Counted from the stretch's first letter, positions 21,975 through 33,664 are shown. The stretch is DNA of 64,000 bases from Turnera subulata (GCA_028386065.3 JAKUCV010007117.1:87016-151015), one strand, 5' to 3'. Made by a program: numbers and translations. The notes: generated by a model from the sequence alone, not told the origin.

Positions 21975-22658
21975 ATGCCTGCTCCATCATCCGTCTTCTT
22001 CGTCGAAGGTGCCAACCTAGGCAGAAGAAACCGAATGGCCTACAGCATGACCAACGAGCGTCCAGAGGAACTCCCGAACGAGCTCAGCAGAATCCCCCGT
22101 CTGGTCTTCATCGATGAACTCTACTCCTCCAGATTCTTCGTCACTCCCATGGAAGAGACTTTCTTCTTAGAGGACCATGGCACCCTGAGGACCTCCTTCT
22201 ACGGCTCGGCCAACTCCGTCATGTTTTTCATCTCCGAAAGACTTCAGGAGTTCAACGTAGAGTCCACTTGCCAATCCCTGGAGCAAGGCGCCTACTACCA
22301 GCTCTCGATGACTGCCCAAAGCATGCCCAGAATGACTCGGTTACCTCCAACTTGGCCAAAGGCCCGACTGCTGATGTGGAACTGCAGAGGAGTCGCTAGG
22401 CATTCCCAGGAGTTCTCGCGTACCCTGAGGGACCTGAAGAACCAATACAAGCTAAACATGGTTCTTCTCACAAAGACCCAATGGCAACCTGAAGACGATC
22501 ACGGTCTTATCCCACTCCGGTACCCTGCAGCAAACCGGTTCGAGCTCCCTGGCCAGAACAACGCAGGCGGCATGTGGTTCTCATGGAGTGAACGCATCCA
22601 AGTCAACATCAACAATGACCCCAATAGCTTCAAGGTCAACGTCGTTCCAAGGCGATGA
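21975..22658 (+). CDS. Cargo gene B: novel protein with endonuclease-like C-terminal half (intact, 227 aa)
   Basis: This open frame starts at an ATG after an A/C-rich leader. Residues 1-118 (M-P-A-P-S-S-V-F-F to ...SMTAQSMP) match no family I know and look like a compact mixed alpha/beta domain. Residues 125-227 follow the beginning of the plant LINE (APE/EEP-type) endonuclease: M-W-N-C-R-G, then L-K-N-x(6)-V-L-L-T-K-T, then N-N-A-G-G-M-W-F-S-W. The catalytic Glu after L-T is Lys here but Glu in the outer copy. Later EEP motifs (GxxN, SDH) are absent, so this is a partial fold. The gene is antisense to the element that carries it and conserved in both elements. Function unknown. Confidence 0.6.
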   Translation: MPAPSSVFFVEGANLGRRNRMAYSMTNERPEELPNELSRIPRLVFIDELYSSRFFVTPMEETFFLEDHGTLRTSFYGSANSVMFFISERLQEFNVESTCQSLEQGAYYQLSMTAQSMPRMTRLPPTWPKARLLMWNCRGVARHSQEFSRTLRDLKNQYKLNMVLLTKTQWQPEDDHGLIPLRYPAANRFELPGQNNAGGMWFSWSERIQVNINNDPNSFKVNVVPRR

Positions 22659-22940
22659 ATGCATATATTTTTTTTTAATAAACAATCAATGTACTATTAT
22701 TGTTTGTAATATTAGTTTTAGCAATATTAATAACATTTATGTTTTCGCTTATTTGTGGCATCAATTCTTCCTGTCCTTCAGCATTGTACATGTCTTGCGG
22801 TGGATCCATAATAACGTCTATATGAATGCAAACAAGTCGAAAAAAAAAAGTTTTTAGAAATTATAAATCCGGAACAGGCCTATGCACAGGGAAAAATCAT
22901 TTTGGAAACCCAAAGTTCTGAAGCCCGCTTCGCTACCAGC
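22659..22940 (-). pseudogene. Primer-site region and gag stub of the inner element
   Basis: The minus strand has GCTGGTAGCGAAGCGGGCTT next to LTR C (22921-22940), in the position of the primer binding site; the outer element has the same block beside LTR D. The gag ATG (M-D-P-P-Q-D) is at about 22806-22808 and runs about 15 codons before passing into the cargo end near 22770. Nearly all of gag has been deleted. Confidence 0.6.
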
Positions 22941-25450
22941 TGTGAAAGCCCGTATCCCAAATTAATAAAATAAAATAATTAAATGAAAGAGATTTACCAA
23001 AATACCCTTGAAACATACGAATACCGGTGCTTCAACACACAATCATTTTCCATAGAAATTTATTAACACCGAGATGTCATAAAAGAAAGAAATAAACCGG
23101 CTTAGCAAGTCATAAGCCACCACGGCATCACGCCGAAATAACATCACAAAATTAAACTCTGGAAAAATGTTGATAAAGAAGTAAAACATTTATGACATCT
23201 CAAATTAATCCTCACACAGCGGAAGATGAAATAATATAAAAATCAAGGTAGAGAAAATAACATGCATATGGGCCCTATGGATCCAATCCGAGAGATGATG
23301 CACAACTACCTGCTGAACTATCTGCGTCTGAACTCCGAGTCGAAGATAAAGGTGAGACAGCGCGCTAAATAAAGTCTGAAAAAAAGTGGTGGCGATTATG
23401 TGAGTCGCCTACTCAGTGAACATTAAAAGTCTATGCATACATGAAAGTGAAGTCATGCTCGTAGGGTGAGTTGTTCACGAGCACAAGTACAGCAAACAAG
23501 CAATTTCAGAATCACACACCAACATATAATCATCTTATTGTGTTATTGTCTTTATTATTTAGATTCAATGCATTTTATTATTATTATTATTATTATGGGC
23601 CCTCTACTGTGAGTCAAGTCTCGGTAGCGCATCTGATCAGATCCGGGTGTGAAACCCAAGTGTCGAACCTCAGAAGGGGTAGATTCTGACGTCTAAAGCC
23701 ACCGATAAATCTCGAGTAGCCGCTAGCTACCTGAGGGTGCACTCAGACACACCTAACTGGTGCAAGTCTTCCAGGGGTGCACCTACATCCCCTGGGATAC
23801 CATGCTAAACAGCATAAAGTGACCCGAGGGTACCCAACCCTCCCTCGGGGCTACCAGCCGACTCCACAGTAGAATTTAATATTTTATTCTTAATTATACC
23901 TTTACAGTTTTTTTTGAAATACATTATGTTTTTCCAGGGTTGTGTGAATTCTATGTGTTTTGTTTCATCCGGGCCTTCGGCCCATAACCACACACTACCA
24001 CCAAAACATAATACATGTTATTTTCCATAACGATTCCTTATATAGAAATTAGGCACGTGAGAACAATCAGGTACACAATTTCAATCTGCATGTAGCAAAC
24101 AAGGCAAGTAAACAAACAAACCACACTAACATGCATTCACAAAACATATATATAAAGACTTGTAATGTCACCTCAAAAATGCAGATTATGACTTCTCCCT
24201 GATCTGAGTCCACAGCTTCCGAGGTATCACCCGTGCCAGAATACCGACACCTAAAAAAATCACTAAATAAATTTTAGAAATAAAAACGTGTATGCAGGCT
24301 AAGGGTATATTCAAACCGAGTAACTCCCGACCCTAACTATCCGATACGATCTCCGGGTCTAAGTCCAAAAAGGATATTCTCTCATCGATAACTCATAGGA
24401 ATCTAAGGTTCACCGTTCTAAGCCCATAAATGATTCCTGGGACTAAAGCCCACTAAATCAATAAACAAGAATCCTGGGTCGAGGGCCCACTTCCTTAAGT
24501 CCATATTTGCCGATTATGAAATTGGGCTTCGAGAATCCTGCGTCCTTGCTGAGCATCCTGCGTCCTTGCTGAGCAGCAACAACCGTGACCAACACATCTC
24601 GTCTAACGTTCGGGAGCAGCCCAGGCCAACATCGGCCGCCAGCAACAACCACCAGTGGAGCCACCAACAACACGACCCGCCAAACCAAACCCATCGCACA
24701 CCACCGCTTATCGAGGTTGCAGCCGCACACGAGACAGGGCCCAAGCTCGCTCTTGGTTTCTCTCGATTGTCACCGGCCGAGCCAACCTCGGGTCCTTGTC
24801 ATACAACCCGCGACGTTGGTGGCTCAAGAGAATAGACAAAGGGAGAGGCAGATGATGGCGGCGGTGGCTTTGTGTCCAAACGATGGTGACACAAAAAGAA
24901 GGTGGTGGCGACGATGGCGAGAGAGAGGAGTCGGAACGTGAGGCTTTTGGGTACCAAATCGAAAGGAGGAGGGAAGGCAGAGATAGGGAAAAAGAAGAGG
25001 AAGCGATTGTGGGGTTGAGGACCGTTGGTGTGTCATGATGGAGGGTGGATCGTGGAGACAATGCCATTGCAGTGGCAGAAAGGAGAGGAGGAAGAGGAGA
25101 AAGGGAAGGAAAAGAAAAAAAGAAAAGGAGAAGGAAGAGGGGCGCTTGGGACTTGACCTAGCCGGCCGAACGACATGTCGTTTGGCTTGGCTTGGTCAAC
25201 CCGTCCAGGTTGACTCTTCCCAAATGTTTTTTTTTCCTTACACACCCAAAACAACGTAGTTTTATCCCAACTACGATAAACCCTGTGTTTCGTCCCGAGA
25301 CACCTTTTATATCCGACGAAACTCGAACACGACATATTACCAACTCACGATTAATAAATCCAGTGGAAATAAATAAATAAATTTTTATTTCCATTACCGA
25401 AATCTGAAAATTTTATAAATTACAAATAAGAAAATAATCGGGGCGTTACA
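22941..25450 (-). mobile_element. LTR C, 5' LTR of the inner element
   Basis: It is 2510 bp, from TGTAACGCCCCG (ending 25450) to TGTGAAAGCC on plus (22941). A deletion near 24535 removes about 500 bp relative to LTR B, and a short CATCCTGCGTCCTTGCTGAG duplication sits at that point. An ATT run is at 23575-23595. Otherwise it tracks LTR B closely. Confidence 0.85.
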
Positions 25451-26089
25451 AATACTGAACCGGATCCTGAATGCAAAAACTGACTCATCGGGCCCCTGTT
25501 TCACCTCAAGAAACTGCTTTTTCTGGTCCTCCAAGAAACCAACGGTAAGGAACTCCTTGTAGAATTTATCCTTGAAGTCCGCCCATGCCATCTCCACTAG
25601 GTTCGCAACAAGTCCCTGCCACCAGCTCAATGCGTAACCTGTGAACTTGTGTGCCGCAAATCGAGCCCAGTGCTCGGGTGTATACGTGAATTTCTCCAAA
25701 ACATTCTCCACCTGGCGGAACCAATCATCAGCCACCCTTGCGGTGATTCTCTCTCCCTAGAACATCTCAACTACTGTCTTATCCATGTGCTTGTAACCAC
25801 TCTCCATACCGCCTACCACAGGTGCTATAGCAGGTGCGATCGGAATGGCTTGGACGCTCTACTGTTGCTGATGAAACTGTTGGAACTACTGCCACTGCAG
25901 GAAAGCCTGAAACTGTTGTTGTATCGCCGCATCCATACCAGGGGGTACTAATGGCACTGCATTCTGTGCTCCTGCTGCACCAGCATTTCCTTGACCATCA
26001 GGGACTTACATCACCGACACTGAGTCGGAAATATGGCTAGGGTGTTCATCCTGCCCATCAGCATTGTGCCGGTCTTGCTGTGGATCCAT
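25451..26089 (-). pseudogene. Gypsy gag, first half (outer element)
   Basis: The minus strand starts at the ATG at 26087-26089 (M-D-P-Q-Q-D), has a Gln/Ala/Pro-rich leader, then the retrotransposon gag (capsid) domain: WFRQVENVLEKF, FAAHKFTGYALSWWQGL, FKDKFYKEF. Four stops (one TAA, three TAG) interrupt the leader and the border of the domain, mostly at former Gln or Arg codons. The frame is cut at 25451 by the inner element and continues at 17622. It is next to the primer site and LTR D, which fixes the element on the minus strand. Confidence 0.82.
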
Positions 26090-26230
26090 AGTAACGCCTA
26101 TATGAATGCATAATATGTCAAAACATTTTGGGTTTCAAAATAGGAAGCCGGCTTTAACACATAAATCACTTGTATTTTAAAATCACATTTCTTTTAAAGC
26201 CAAGGATCTGAAGCCCGCTCCGCTACCAGC
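26090..26230 (-). promoter_or_regulatory. Leader and primer binding site of the outer element
   Basis: The minus strand next to LTR D reads GCTGGTAGCGGAGCGGGCTT (26211-26230), the same as beside LTR C. Its TGGTA core resembles primer sites for initiator tRNA-Met, but the rest departs from the standard TGGTATCAGAGC. About 120 bp of leader separate it from the gag ATG. Confidence 0.5.
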
Positions 26231-28130
26231 TGTGAAGGCCAGTATCCCAATTTAATAAAATAAACAGTTAAATGAAAGAGATTTACCAAAATATCCTTGA
26301 AAACCCGGGATACATAAACCGGTGTCTCAGCACACAAACATTTTCCATAGAATTTTATTAACACCGAGATGTCATAAAATGGAAGAAGTAAACCGGCTTA
26401 ACAAGTCATAAGCCACCACGGCATCACACCAAAAAAACATCACAATTTAAATTCCAGTAAACTGCCGATAAAGAAACAAACCATTTATGATATCTCAAGA
26501 TTTAGTCTTAAGCAGCGGAAAACACAATAACATAAAAATCAAGATAAAGAAAACAACATGCATATGGGCCCTATGGATCCAACCGAGAGATGATGCACAA
26601 CTACCTGCTGAAGTATCTGTTTCTAAACTCCTAGTCGACGGTAAAGGTGAGACAGCACGCTAACTAAAGTCTGAAAAACAACGGTGGCGATTGTGTGAGT
26701 CGCCTACTCAGTGAACATAAAAGTCTAAGTATACATGGAAGTGAAGTCATGCTCGTGGGGTGAGTAGTTCACGAGCGCAAGTACAGCATACAAGCAATAT
26801 CAAAATCACACACCAACACATAAACATCTTAATGTGTCATTGTCTTTATGACTTAGATACAATGCATTTTTTAAAACTACCGATAAATCTCGAGTGGCCG
26901 CTAGCGATAAATCTCGAGTGGTCTTTATTATTATAATTATTATTATTATTATTATTACGGGGCCCTCTACTGTGAGTCAAGTCTCGATAGCGCTTCTGAT
27001 CAGATCCGGGTGTGAAGCCCAAGTGTCGAACTTCAGAAGGGGTAGAATCTGAGGTTTAAAACTACCGATAAATCTCGAGTGGCCGCTAGCTACCTGAGCG
27101 AGCACTCAGACACTCCTAACTGGTGCAAGTCTTGCAGGGGTGCACCTACATCCCCTGGGATACCATGCTAAACAGCATAAAATGACCCGAGGGTACCCAA
27201 CCCTCCCTCGGGGCTACCAGCCGACTACACAGTAGAATTAAATATTTTATTCTTAATTACACTTTTACATTTCTGTTGAAATACATTATGTTTTCCAGGG
27301 ATGTGTGAACTCTATGTGTTTTGGTTTCATCCGGGCCTTCGGCCCATCAAAATATAATATCATGTTATATTCCATAACCATCCTTTTAACGAAATTTGAC
27401 ATGTGGAAGCAATCCGGCACACAATTCCAACCACCGCATGTAGCAAACAAGGCATGTAAACAAACAATCCACACCAACATGCATTCACAAAACATATATA
27501 TAAAGACTTGTAATGTCACCTCAAAAATGCAGATTATGACTTCTCCCCGATCTGAGTCCACAGCTCCCGAGGTATCACCCATGCCTGAATACCGACACAC
27601 AACATAATCACTAAATAAATTTTAGAAATAAAAACGTGCATGCAGGCTAACGGTATATTCAAACCGAGTAACTCCCGACCCTAACTATCCGATTATACGA
27701 TCTCCGGGTCTAAGTCCAAAAAGGATATTCTCTCATCGATAACTCATAGGAATCTAAGGTTCACCGATCTAAGCCCATAAATGATTCCCAGGCCTAAAGC
27801 CCACTAAATCCATGAACAAGAATCCTGGGTCGAGGGCCCACTTCCTTAAGTCCATATTTACCGATTATGAAATTGGGCTTCAAGCCCGTTTCCTAAAAGT
27901 TCGTAATTTAATTATTTGTGATTAGGCCTTAAGTCCATATCTTAAGTCCATGAAATGTTCTTAACTTAATAATTAGGTCATTGGGCTTGGGCCCGGTTTT
28001 TCCTAAAACCGTTCTAAGATCGTTCCCGAACCCAAGAGTTTATCGGCCTAAAGTTCTATCCGTGTAGGTAATTCTTCCCGGCCACACACTCTAACTCCCT
28101 GCTCTCGGTAATCCACAATTCACTTGATAT

Positions 28131-28133
<3 letters not shown>

Positions 28134-28178
<45 letters not shown>
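28134..28178. repeat. (TA)n microsatellite
   Basis: About 22 TA units are at the left edge of the Copia LTR fragment. LTR A has a shorter TA run at the same place (13354-13377), so the run belongs to the Gypsy LTR and has expanded here. Confidence 0.9.
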
Positions 28179-28182
<4 letters not shown>

Positions 28183-28661
28183 AGAAGGAAGAACACCAAA
28201 AAACAACAAGCCTTTGATGAGTGGAGTGAGTGATCAGATCATCTTCTTCCTTTCCTTCCTTTCTGAGTTCTTGAGAGGGTCTTGAGAGCTCTTGAGAGTT
28301 TCAGCACATACACTTCTTCTTTGAGAAAGAAAGAAGTATAAACACCACAATCATAGCTCCCAGAATTTCTGTTGCTAGCACATCAGTCCGGGAGTGCTCG
28401 GAAGTTGGGTCGTGTGACGACACCACCTTGATCACGGTTCGTGTGGATACCGTAGAGGGGCGAGCCTTTGTCTGGCTCTAACTGATTCGTTCCAGCCTTT
28501 GTCTTGGTCTAGATGATTTGGTTCCAGCAGTTGGGTGAAAGATCTCAACTGAACAAGGTACGAAATTTTGTTATACGGTTTATATGCTTCACATGTGGTT
28601 CTTGGTTAGTTTCCGTGCTTCCGCTGCATGATTGATGTTGTATATGAGTGTCATATTGCTT
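28179..28661 (+). mobile_element. Copia LTR fragment (R/U5 part) inside LTR D
   Basis: This piece has no match in LTRs A-C and resembles the Copia LTR at 58302-58750 in inverse orientation. Shared landmarks are the CTCTTGAGAG repeats, GCTAGCACATCAG, GGTTCGTGTGGATACCGTAGAGGGG, and the CTTCCGCTGCATG region. Only the downstream part of the LTR is present; its U3 end is missing and there is no clear duplication. It probably entered at, or was trimmed at, the TA run. Confidence 0.65.
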
Positions 28662-29938
28662 ACGGTTTGATAAATAATTCAAAATTTATGTACAAGGCAA
28701 GACCGAGACAAAACGAGAATGAATACCATTTAATAGACGTAGAACAAGAGGTATACTCCGTCGGACAGAACCCGAGCCTTCGCCGAAAAATTCCCGAGCC
28801 TCGCCGGATTCTGGTCATCCTCGCCGGAATTAAAAAACGAACCAACAAACAACTACCATTCCCAAACAACATCTTCCATCAGCTAATTCAACAACATAGC
28901 AATCGAACACTACTTGAACGAACTGTCACAGGAAGGAAAGTAGCCAGAAATGCTTACCGGAGGACAGCCCAACACACGCCAGCTCTGGTCTGCACTTCCC
29001 TGCCACTGGTCGCGTCACCCGAGTCCAAGAACGCGAGCTGCACCTCTTGACCGAACCAGTCCCGAGCTTTGCAACTCTCCCTACCAGAACCTCGTAGTCC
29101 CAACCTCAAGCACAGCCACTGCTGAGCCACCAAATCGGCAAGGTTAATCCACCAACGAACGCGGTCTGATAGGCAAGAAACAGAACCACCGTCAGCAACC
29201 CCGTCAACACCCTCGCTTGTCCACCGCCGCTATCCGACCGACAGAGCCGCAGGCGACGGTCTTGACGTCCCGACGAAAACGAGGCCTAAAGTGCCTCCTC
29301 CTTCCCCGATGCAGTGGCCGTCCAAGCACGGGTCTCTTCCTAGCAGTGGCGGTAGTCTCTTGGAGGCGATCCAATGTGGAAGAGAAGAGATGGTGATGGC
29401 GGTGTGGCTTCCTCCCCTCCGGAGCGAGCAACACGTGAAGAAAGGAGAAGAGTATAAGAGAGAGGCAGAAGATTAATGGGATAGATGACCGTTGCAACAT
29501 GATTGAGGGGAGGTAGTGGGAGATAGAGTCGTTGTGGGGGGACATGGCCGTTGGAGGCTGCGGCGGAAAAGAGAGGAACGGGGAAAGAAAGAAAAGGAGA
29601 AGAAAAAGAAAAGAGGAAGAAAAGAGAAGGAGAGGGGTCGGCGCCTGGGGCTTGACCCAGCCGACCAAACGACGCGTCGTTTGGTTTGGCTTGGTCAACC
29701 CCCCAGGTTGACCCTCCCTTGTTTTTTTTTTAATACTCAAAACGACGTAGTTTTTATCCAAACTACGGTAAACCTTGTGTTTCATCCCGAAATGCGTTTT
29801 ATATCCGAAAAAGCTCAAAAGCGACATATTACCACTTATAATTAATAAATCCAATGGAAAATAAATTAATTTTGTTTCCATTACCGAAATCTGAAATTTT
29901 TTTAAATCAAAAACGAAAAACCGGGGCGTTACGTAGGT

Positions 29939-30186
29939 AGCATCGTTCATCCCTGACTAGTTCTTTGTTACTGGAGTGCGACAACATTAATTAGCAGGCT
30001 ATGATAGAAAATTTTAATGAATATTGTCCAAAGTTTTCATTAGTAAATGCACGATTCTGTATAGGCATCTCATTCTGAATCATTTTCTACTCATTTATGT
30101 ACTGTTTTTATTGTGTTGTTGTTCATAAAAAAAATTATATGCTGCTTTTATATAAATAAATGCTTCTATGATTTTTTCTTTCATAG
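29939..30186 (+). other. Intron-like sequence of the transposase-like gene
   Basis: This AT-rich stretch ends in a good acceptor (TTCTTTCATAG, ending 30186) directly before an open exon. No coding signal is seen. It is the right flank of the outer Gypsy insertion. Confidence 0.45.
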
Positions 30187-30256
30187 ATAGAAAAAGTGAG
30201 ACAAAAATTAGGAGCGGAAAGAAGAACAAGAAGGCTAGGTTGATTGACAAAGATTC
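30187..30256 (+). pseudogene. Plant transposase-like gene (Transposase_24 type), exon part before solo LTR E
   Basis: After the acceptor at 30186 this Lys/Arg-rich coding piece (R-K-S-E-T-K-I-R-S-G-K-K-N-K-K-A-R) is cut at GATTC by solo LTR E. It continues in the same frame at 33359. A basic stretch before a Pro-rich region is common upstream of the conserved domain in this plant family (Ptta/En/Spm transposase-like proteins). Confidence 0.5.
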
Positions 30257-33200
30257 TGAAACATCCGTGTCCCAATTTACAAATAAAATACTTAAATGAA
30301 AAAAATTACCAAAATACCCCTGGACCCGGGACACGAAAATCAATGTCAAAACAATATCCAAATTCTCAATAAAACGAGATGTCAAGAAGAACATAATAAT
30401 CCGGCTTAACAAGCCACAAATCAACCCGGCATCCTGCCGAAACATCATCAAAACATAAACTCGGCAACCCGCCGATAATGTAATCCAAAATCAATAGACA
30501 TCTCAATAAAAATCCAACGCAGCGGAAGAAATATAAAGAAAAAAATATGAGAAGCAAATCAGTATGCATGCCGACACTATGGATCCAACCGGGAGAACAA
30601 GCACGGCTACCTGCTGGGATGTCCACGTCCGTACTCCGGGAAAAGAAGAAAGTGACTGCACGCTATCTAAAGTCTGAAAAACAACGTTGGCTATTATGTG
30701 AGTCGCCTACTCAGTGAGCAATATATATCTAATTATGAGAGTGTGCAGATCAGGTCCGAAAGGAAAGAAGAGCAACACAACAAGCATGCAACATACAACA
30801 ATCAGTACTAACATGCCAACACATTCAAGCATACAGTTTATTATTCTCCATCTGTTATGTGTTAAGTTTTCTTATTACTTTTTATTGTTCAGGGCCCCCT
30901 ACTGTGTGCGTCGAGCTCGGTCCCGTCTCATGAGACAACCAGGCACGAAGCCCAAATAAACCAGGCACGAAGCCCATATAAACCAGGCACGAAGCCCAAC
31001 ATAACCATAGAGAGAGAGAGAGAGACAGAGAGAAAGAGGGAGGTAGAAAGGGGGAGGTAGAAGGAGGGAGGTAGAAACCGGTCATCACAGACCCACATGC
31101 AAATCTGCATAACACTTGCTAATCCGCAAGCAAACCCGAGGGGTATCACTTCCCGCTCGAAACAACCGGTCATCAGCACACAGTAGCCTAACTTCTACTG
31201 TACATTATCTTTATTCACAGATTATGAGTTTATGTGTGCCATTAGTTGTGATCTAACAGGGTAGTGTGATAAAGACATCTCAATCAGATAACCGGGTCTC
31301 CGACCCACAACACATCACACAAAGCACCCAAAATCACATCACATGTTATAATCCATAACAAATCCAACATCCTGCTCATAAGCAAATAATACACTTAGGC
31401 ACACAATACAGATTACAGCATGTTAGCAAACAAGCATGCAACTCAAACAAACCATTCCAACGAGCTCATGCATACAAACATAAAAAGACATATAAAGTCA
31501 CCTCAACGACGATTGTCCTGTGGAGCCTTTCCCAAAACCGATCCTCCAGCTCCCGAGGTATTACCCGTGCCTGAATACCGGTACATATACACATCACAAA
31601 ACAATTTTTAAAGAAATAACCAAAACTATGCATGAATGCCGATGTAAAACTCAACTGAGTAAAACCCGTCCCAAGTTAGTCGACTATGTAATTCCCGGGT
31701 CTAAACCCGACTTAATGTTCTCTTCACCAAACTCCGAGTAACGGGACCTAAGGTTCACCGGGCTTAAGCCCAACTAAGTCCAAAAGTAATTCCCGGCCTA
31801 TGGCCCACTCTTTATATCATTTATAAATTCCCGGCCTAAGTCCAATCTAAGCCCAATTACCATTTCCGGGCCTAAAGCCCATTTCCTTAAGTCCTTATTA
31901 ATCAATTATAGGTTTGGGCTCAAAGCCCGTTACTTAAGTCCAATGGTCAATCCGAGCCCAAGTCCATCCCGGCCTAAGGTTCTACCCGTCTCGGTTTCCA
32001 CTAATCACAATTAAATACAAATCCCAATTCCGAATTAGTACATGCCGTGAATGAATACAAGTTACACATCAAAGTATACCGTTAAGTGCCGGAAATAACT
32101 CCCGAGTCTTCGCCGGAAAAATTCCCGAGCCTCGCCGGAAAATTCCCGAGCCTCGCCGGATTCCGGTGACCTTGCCGGAATTCGCCCAAAACTGCCAGAA
32201 ACAAACAACCAACCCAAAGTTCAACTCACAGCAACCAATTACACGACTCAACACCCTACTTCCCGAAAAAAAACGAATTAAAAAGAAGACAACACAAAAC
32301 GGCCCTTACCCGGAAAATCTCTGCCGGAACCAAATCTGCCCGTGATGCACACACACACGCACACTCACCCGAGCACCAACTCTCCCGTCTACAAGCAACC
32401 TGCCAGAACCAACCACCAACAGTCCACACAACAAAATCTGCAAATCCCCTCCCCGGCCAAGCACCCCACACGACCGACCATCAACCCGCCACCACGCAAA
32501 TCAACCCAAGACACACAAACCCGAACACCAGCAAGGCAAATCAGAGCCGATTCAATACCTCAAAAATCCAAAAGAAAAGCAAAGAAGAACAAGAGAAGAA
32601 TTCGGGTGCTTACCCAGCTGAGGGCGACGGCGGCGATGGGGTCGGGTCCACTTCAGGCCTCACCTCGCGATCCCCACTCCACGGTTGCTCGAGGTGACGA
32701 GATGGCTTGCAGCAGGGCCGTCGCGACGAACCAGAGGACGAGCATGGCCGGCGACAAGGACGGTCTGCTCCAAGTCGACGACGGTTTTTGAGAAGGAAGG
32801 AAAGAGAGTGACGGCGCCGGAGAGGAAGAAGGAAGAGGCAGGAGAAGGAGAGGAAGCGAGAGGGAAAGAGAAGAGGGAGAAAGAGAGAGAAGAAGGAAGA
32901 AAACGAGAGGAGAGGCGGCACGGCTTAGGGGCTGCGGCGGCGAAAAGAACCAGAGAACAGAAAAAAAAAGAAAGAGTGAGAGAGGAAGAGGAAAAAGAGA
33001 TTTTTATACCTAGGGTTCGGACGACCTAGAAACGGCGTCGTTTGGTCATCCACCACGCAGGTCAACATGGCACACGAGCCGGTCAACGCCCTCATATCCC
33101 TTTTTTTTAAAAAAAAAAACATTCCAAAACGACGTAGTTTCGATAGTCCCCATATTAAACTCCGCGTTTCTCCCCGATTTCGAATCCGTTTTCCACGGGA

Positions 33201-33353
33201 CCCGACCCATGGACAATACCAACTCAAAGTCGACATTTCCAAGACATATTAATTTATTTCTTCAACTAAAACCTCAAAAATATCCCAAGGGTAAAATTGG
33301 AATAAAAATTCGAAATTCCGAAAAATCAAATTTTGAAAATCCGGGGCGTTACA
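30257..33353 (-). mobile_element. Solo LTR E (Gypsy, related to LTRs A-D)
   Basis: It is flanked by GATTC on both sides (30252-30256, 33354-33358), starts TGAAACATCC on plus and ends CCGGGGCGTTACA. At 3097 bp it is a complete LTR with no internal region, so it arose by LTR-LTR recombination. A GA-rich block (31008-31070), short repeats of ACCAGGCACGAAGCCCA (30948-31000) and, on the minus strand, a TATA box (TATAAAAATC, about 33000-33009) are visible. It interrupts an exon. Confidence 0.9.
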
Positions 33354-33358
33354 GATTC

Positions 33359-33664
33359 AATTTTGGATCCTCCTCCACCAATTGCAGCACCTGAAGGCAA
33401 TCGAAGTGGTCCCCCGCCTTCAAATCACATTGATAGTCCACAAGTCGGAATGTCATTTATGCGAACACATAGTTCAGAATGCTTAACATGGATTCCTACT
33501 CAAGTCCCATTAAGGATACCAAACATACAACCTGAGGAGATTCCTCTTGTAACACAAGCTTAAGTGTCTCCAACCAATAATTCTGCATCATAAGCATCAA
33601 TAGTAAATGCAGTTCGGGATTTTGATGCTAACAAATGGATTAGTATAAGCATTGGAGGCAATGA
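33359..33664 (+). pseudogene. Plant transposase-like gene, exon part after solo LTR E
   Basis: This part begins I-L-D-P-P-P-P in frame with 30187-30256 and stays readable for about 100 codons (Pro-rich, then R-T-H-S-S-E-C-L-T-W-I-P, then N-A-V-R-D-F-D-A-N-K-W-I). Two TAA stops occur. It ends at a donor (GTAAGA at 33665). The low-complexity N-terminal part and its place before the KWKDVP exon agree with the plant transposase-like family. Confidence 0.5.

Larger units (their letters stand above)
17623..25450 (-). mobile_element. Inner Gypsy element nested in the gag of the outer one
   Basis: It is flanked by AATAC (17618-17622 and 25451-25455). On the minus strand: 5' LTR C (22941-25450), primer-site region GCTGGTAGCGAAGCGGGCTT (22921-22940), gag ATG at about 22808 with only about 15 codons, cargo (22770-20600), polypurine tract, 3' LTR B (17623-20582). 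Apart from the gag stub it codes only for the antisense cargo. Its spread therefore required proteins supplied by other elements. LTRs B and C remain alike apart from a deletion in C. Confidence 0.88.
26231..29933 (-). mobile_element. LTR D, 5' LTR of the outer element, interrupted by Copia LTR debris
   Basis: It starts on plus with TGTGAAGGCC (26231) and ends CCGGGGCGTTACG (29933); the last base is G instead of A. TAGGT follows. A short duplication of ACCGATAAATCTCGAGTGG lies at about 26878-26925. A TA run (about 28134-28178) and an unrelated segment (28179-28661) interrupt it, which explains its 3.7 kb length against 3.2 kb for LTR A. Confidence 0.85.
11486..29938 (-). mobile_element. Outer non-autonomous Gypsy element (with a nested relative)
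   Basis: The target duplication TAGGT is at 11486-11490 and 29934-29938. On the minus strand the order is 5' LTR D (26231-29933), primer site, gag first half (26089-25451), [inner element 17623-25450], gag second half (17622-16925), antisense cargo (about 16852-14700), polypurine tract, 3' LTR A (14667-11491). LTRs A and D share subfamily features that differ from B and C (start TGTGAAGGCC versus TGTGAAAGCC). Protease, RT, RNase H, integrase and chromodomain are absent. Gag type, the GAGGACGAA...AAGG block before the 3' LTR and the long LTRs suggest a Tekay/Del-like chromovirus derivative. Confidence 0.88.
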
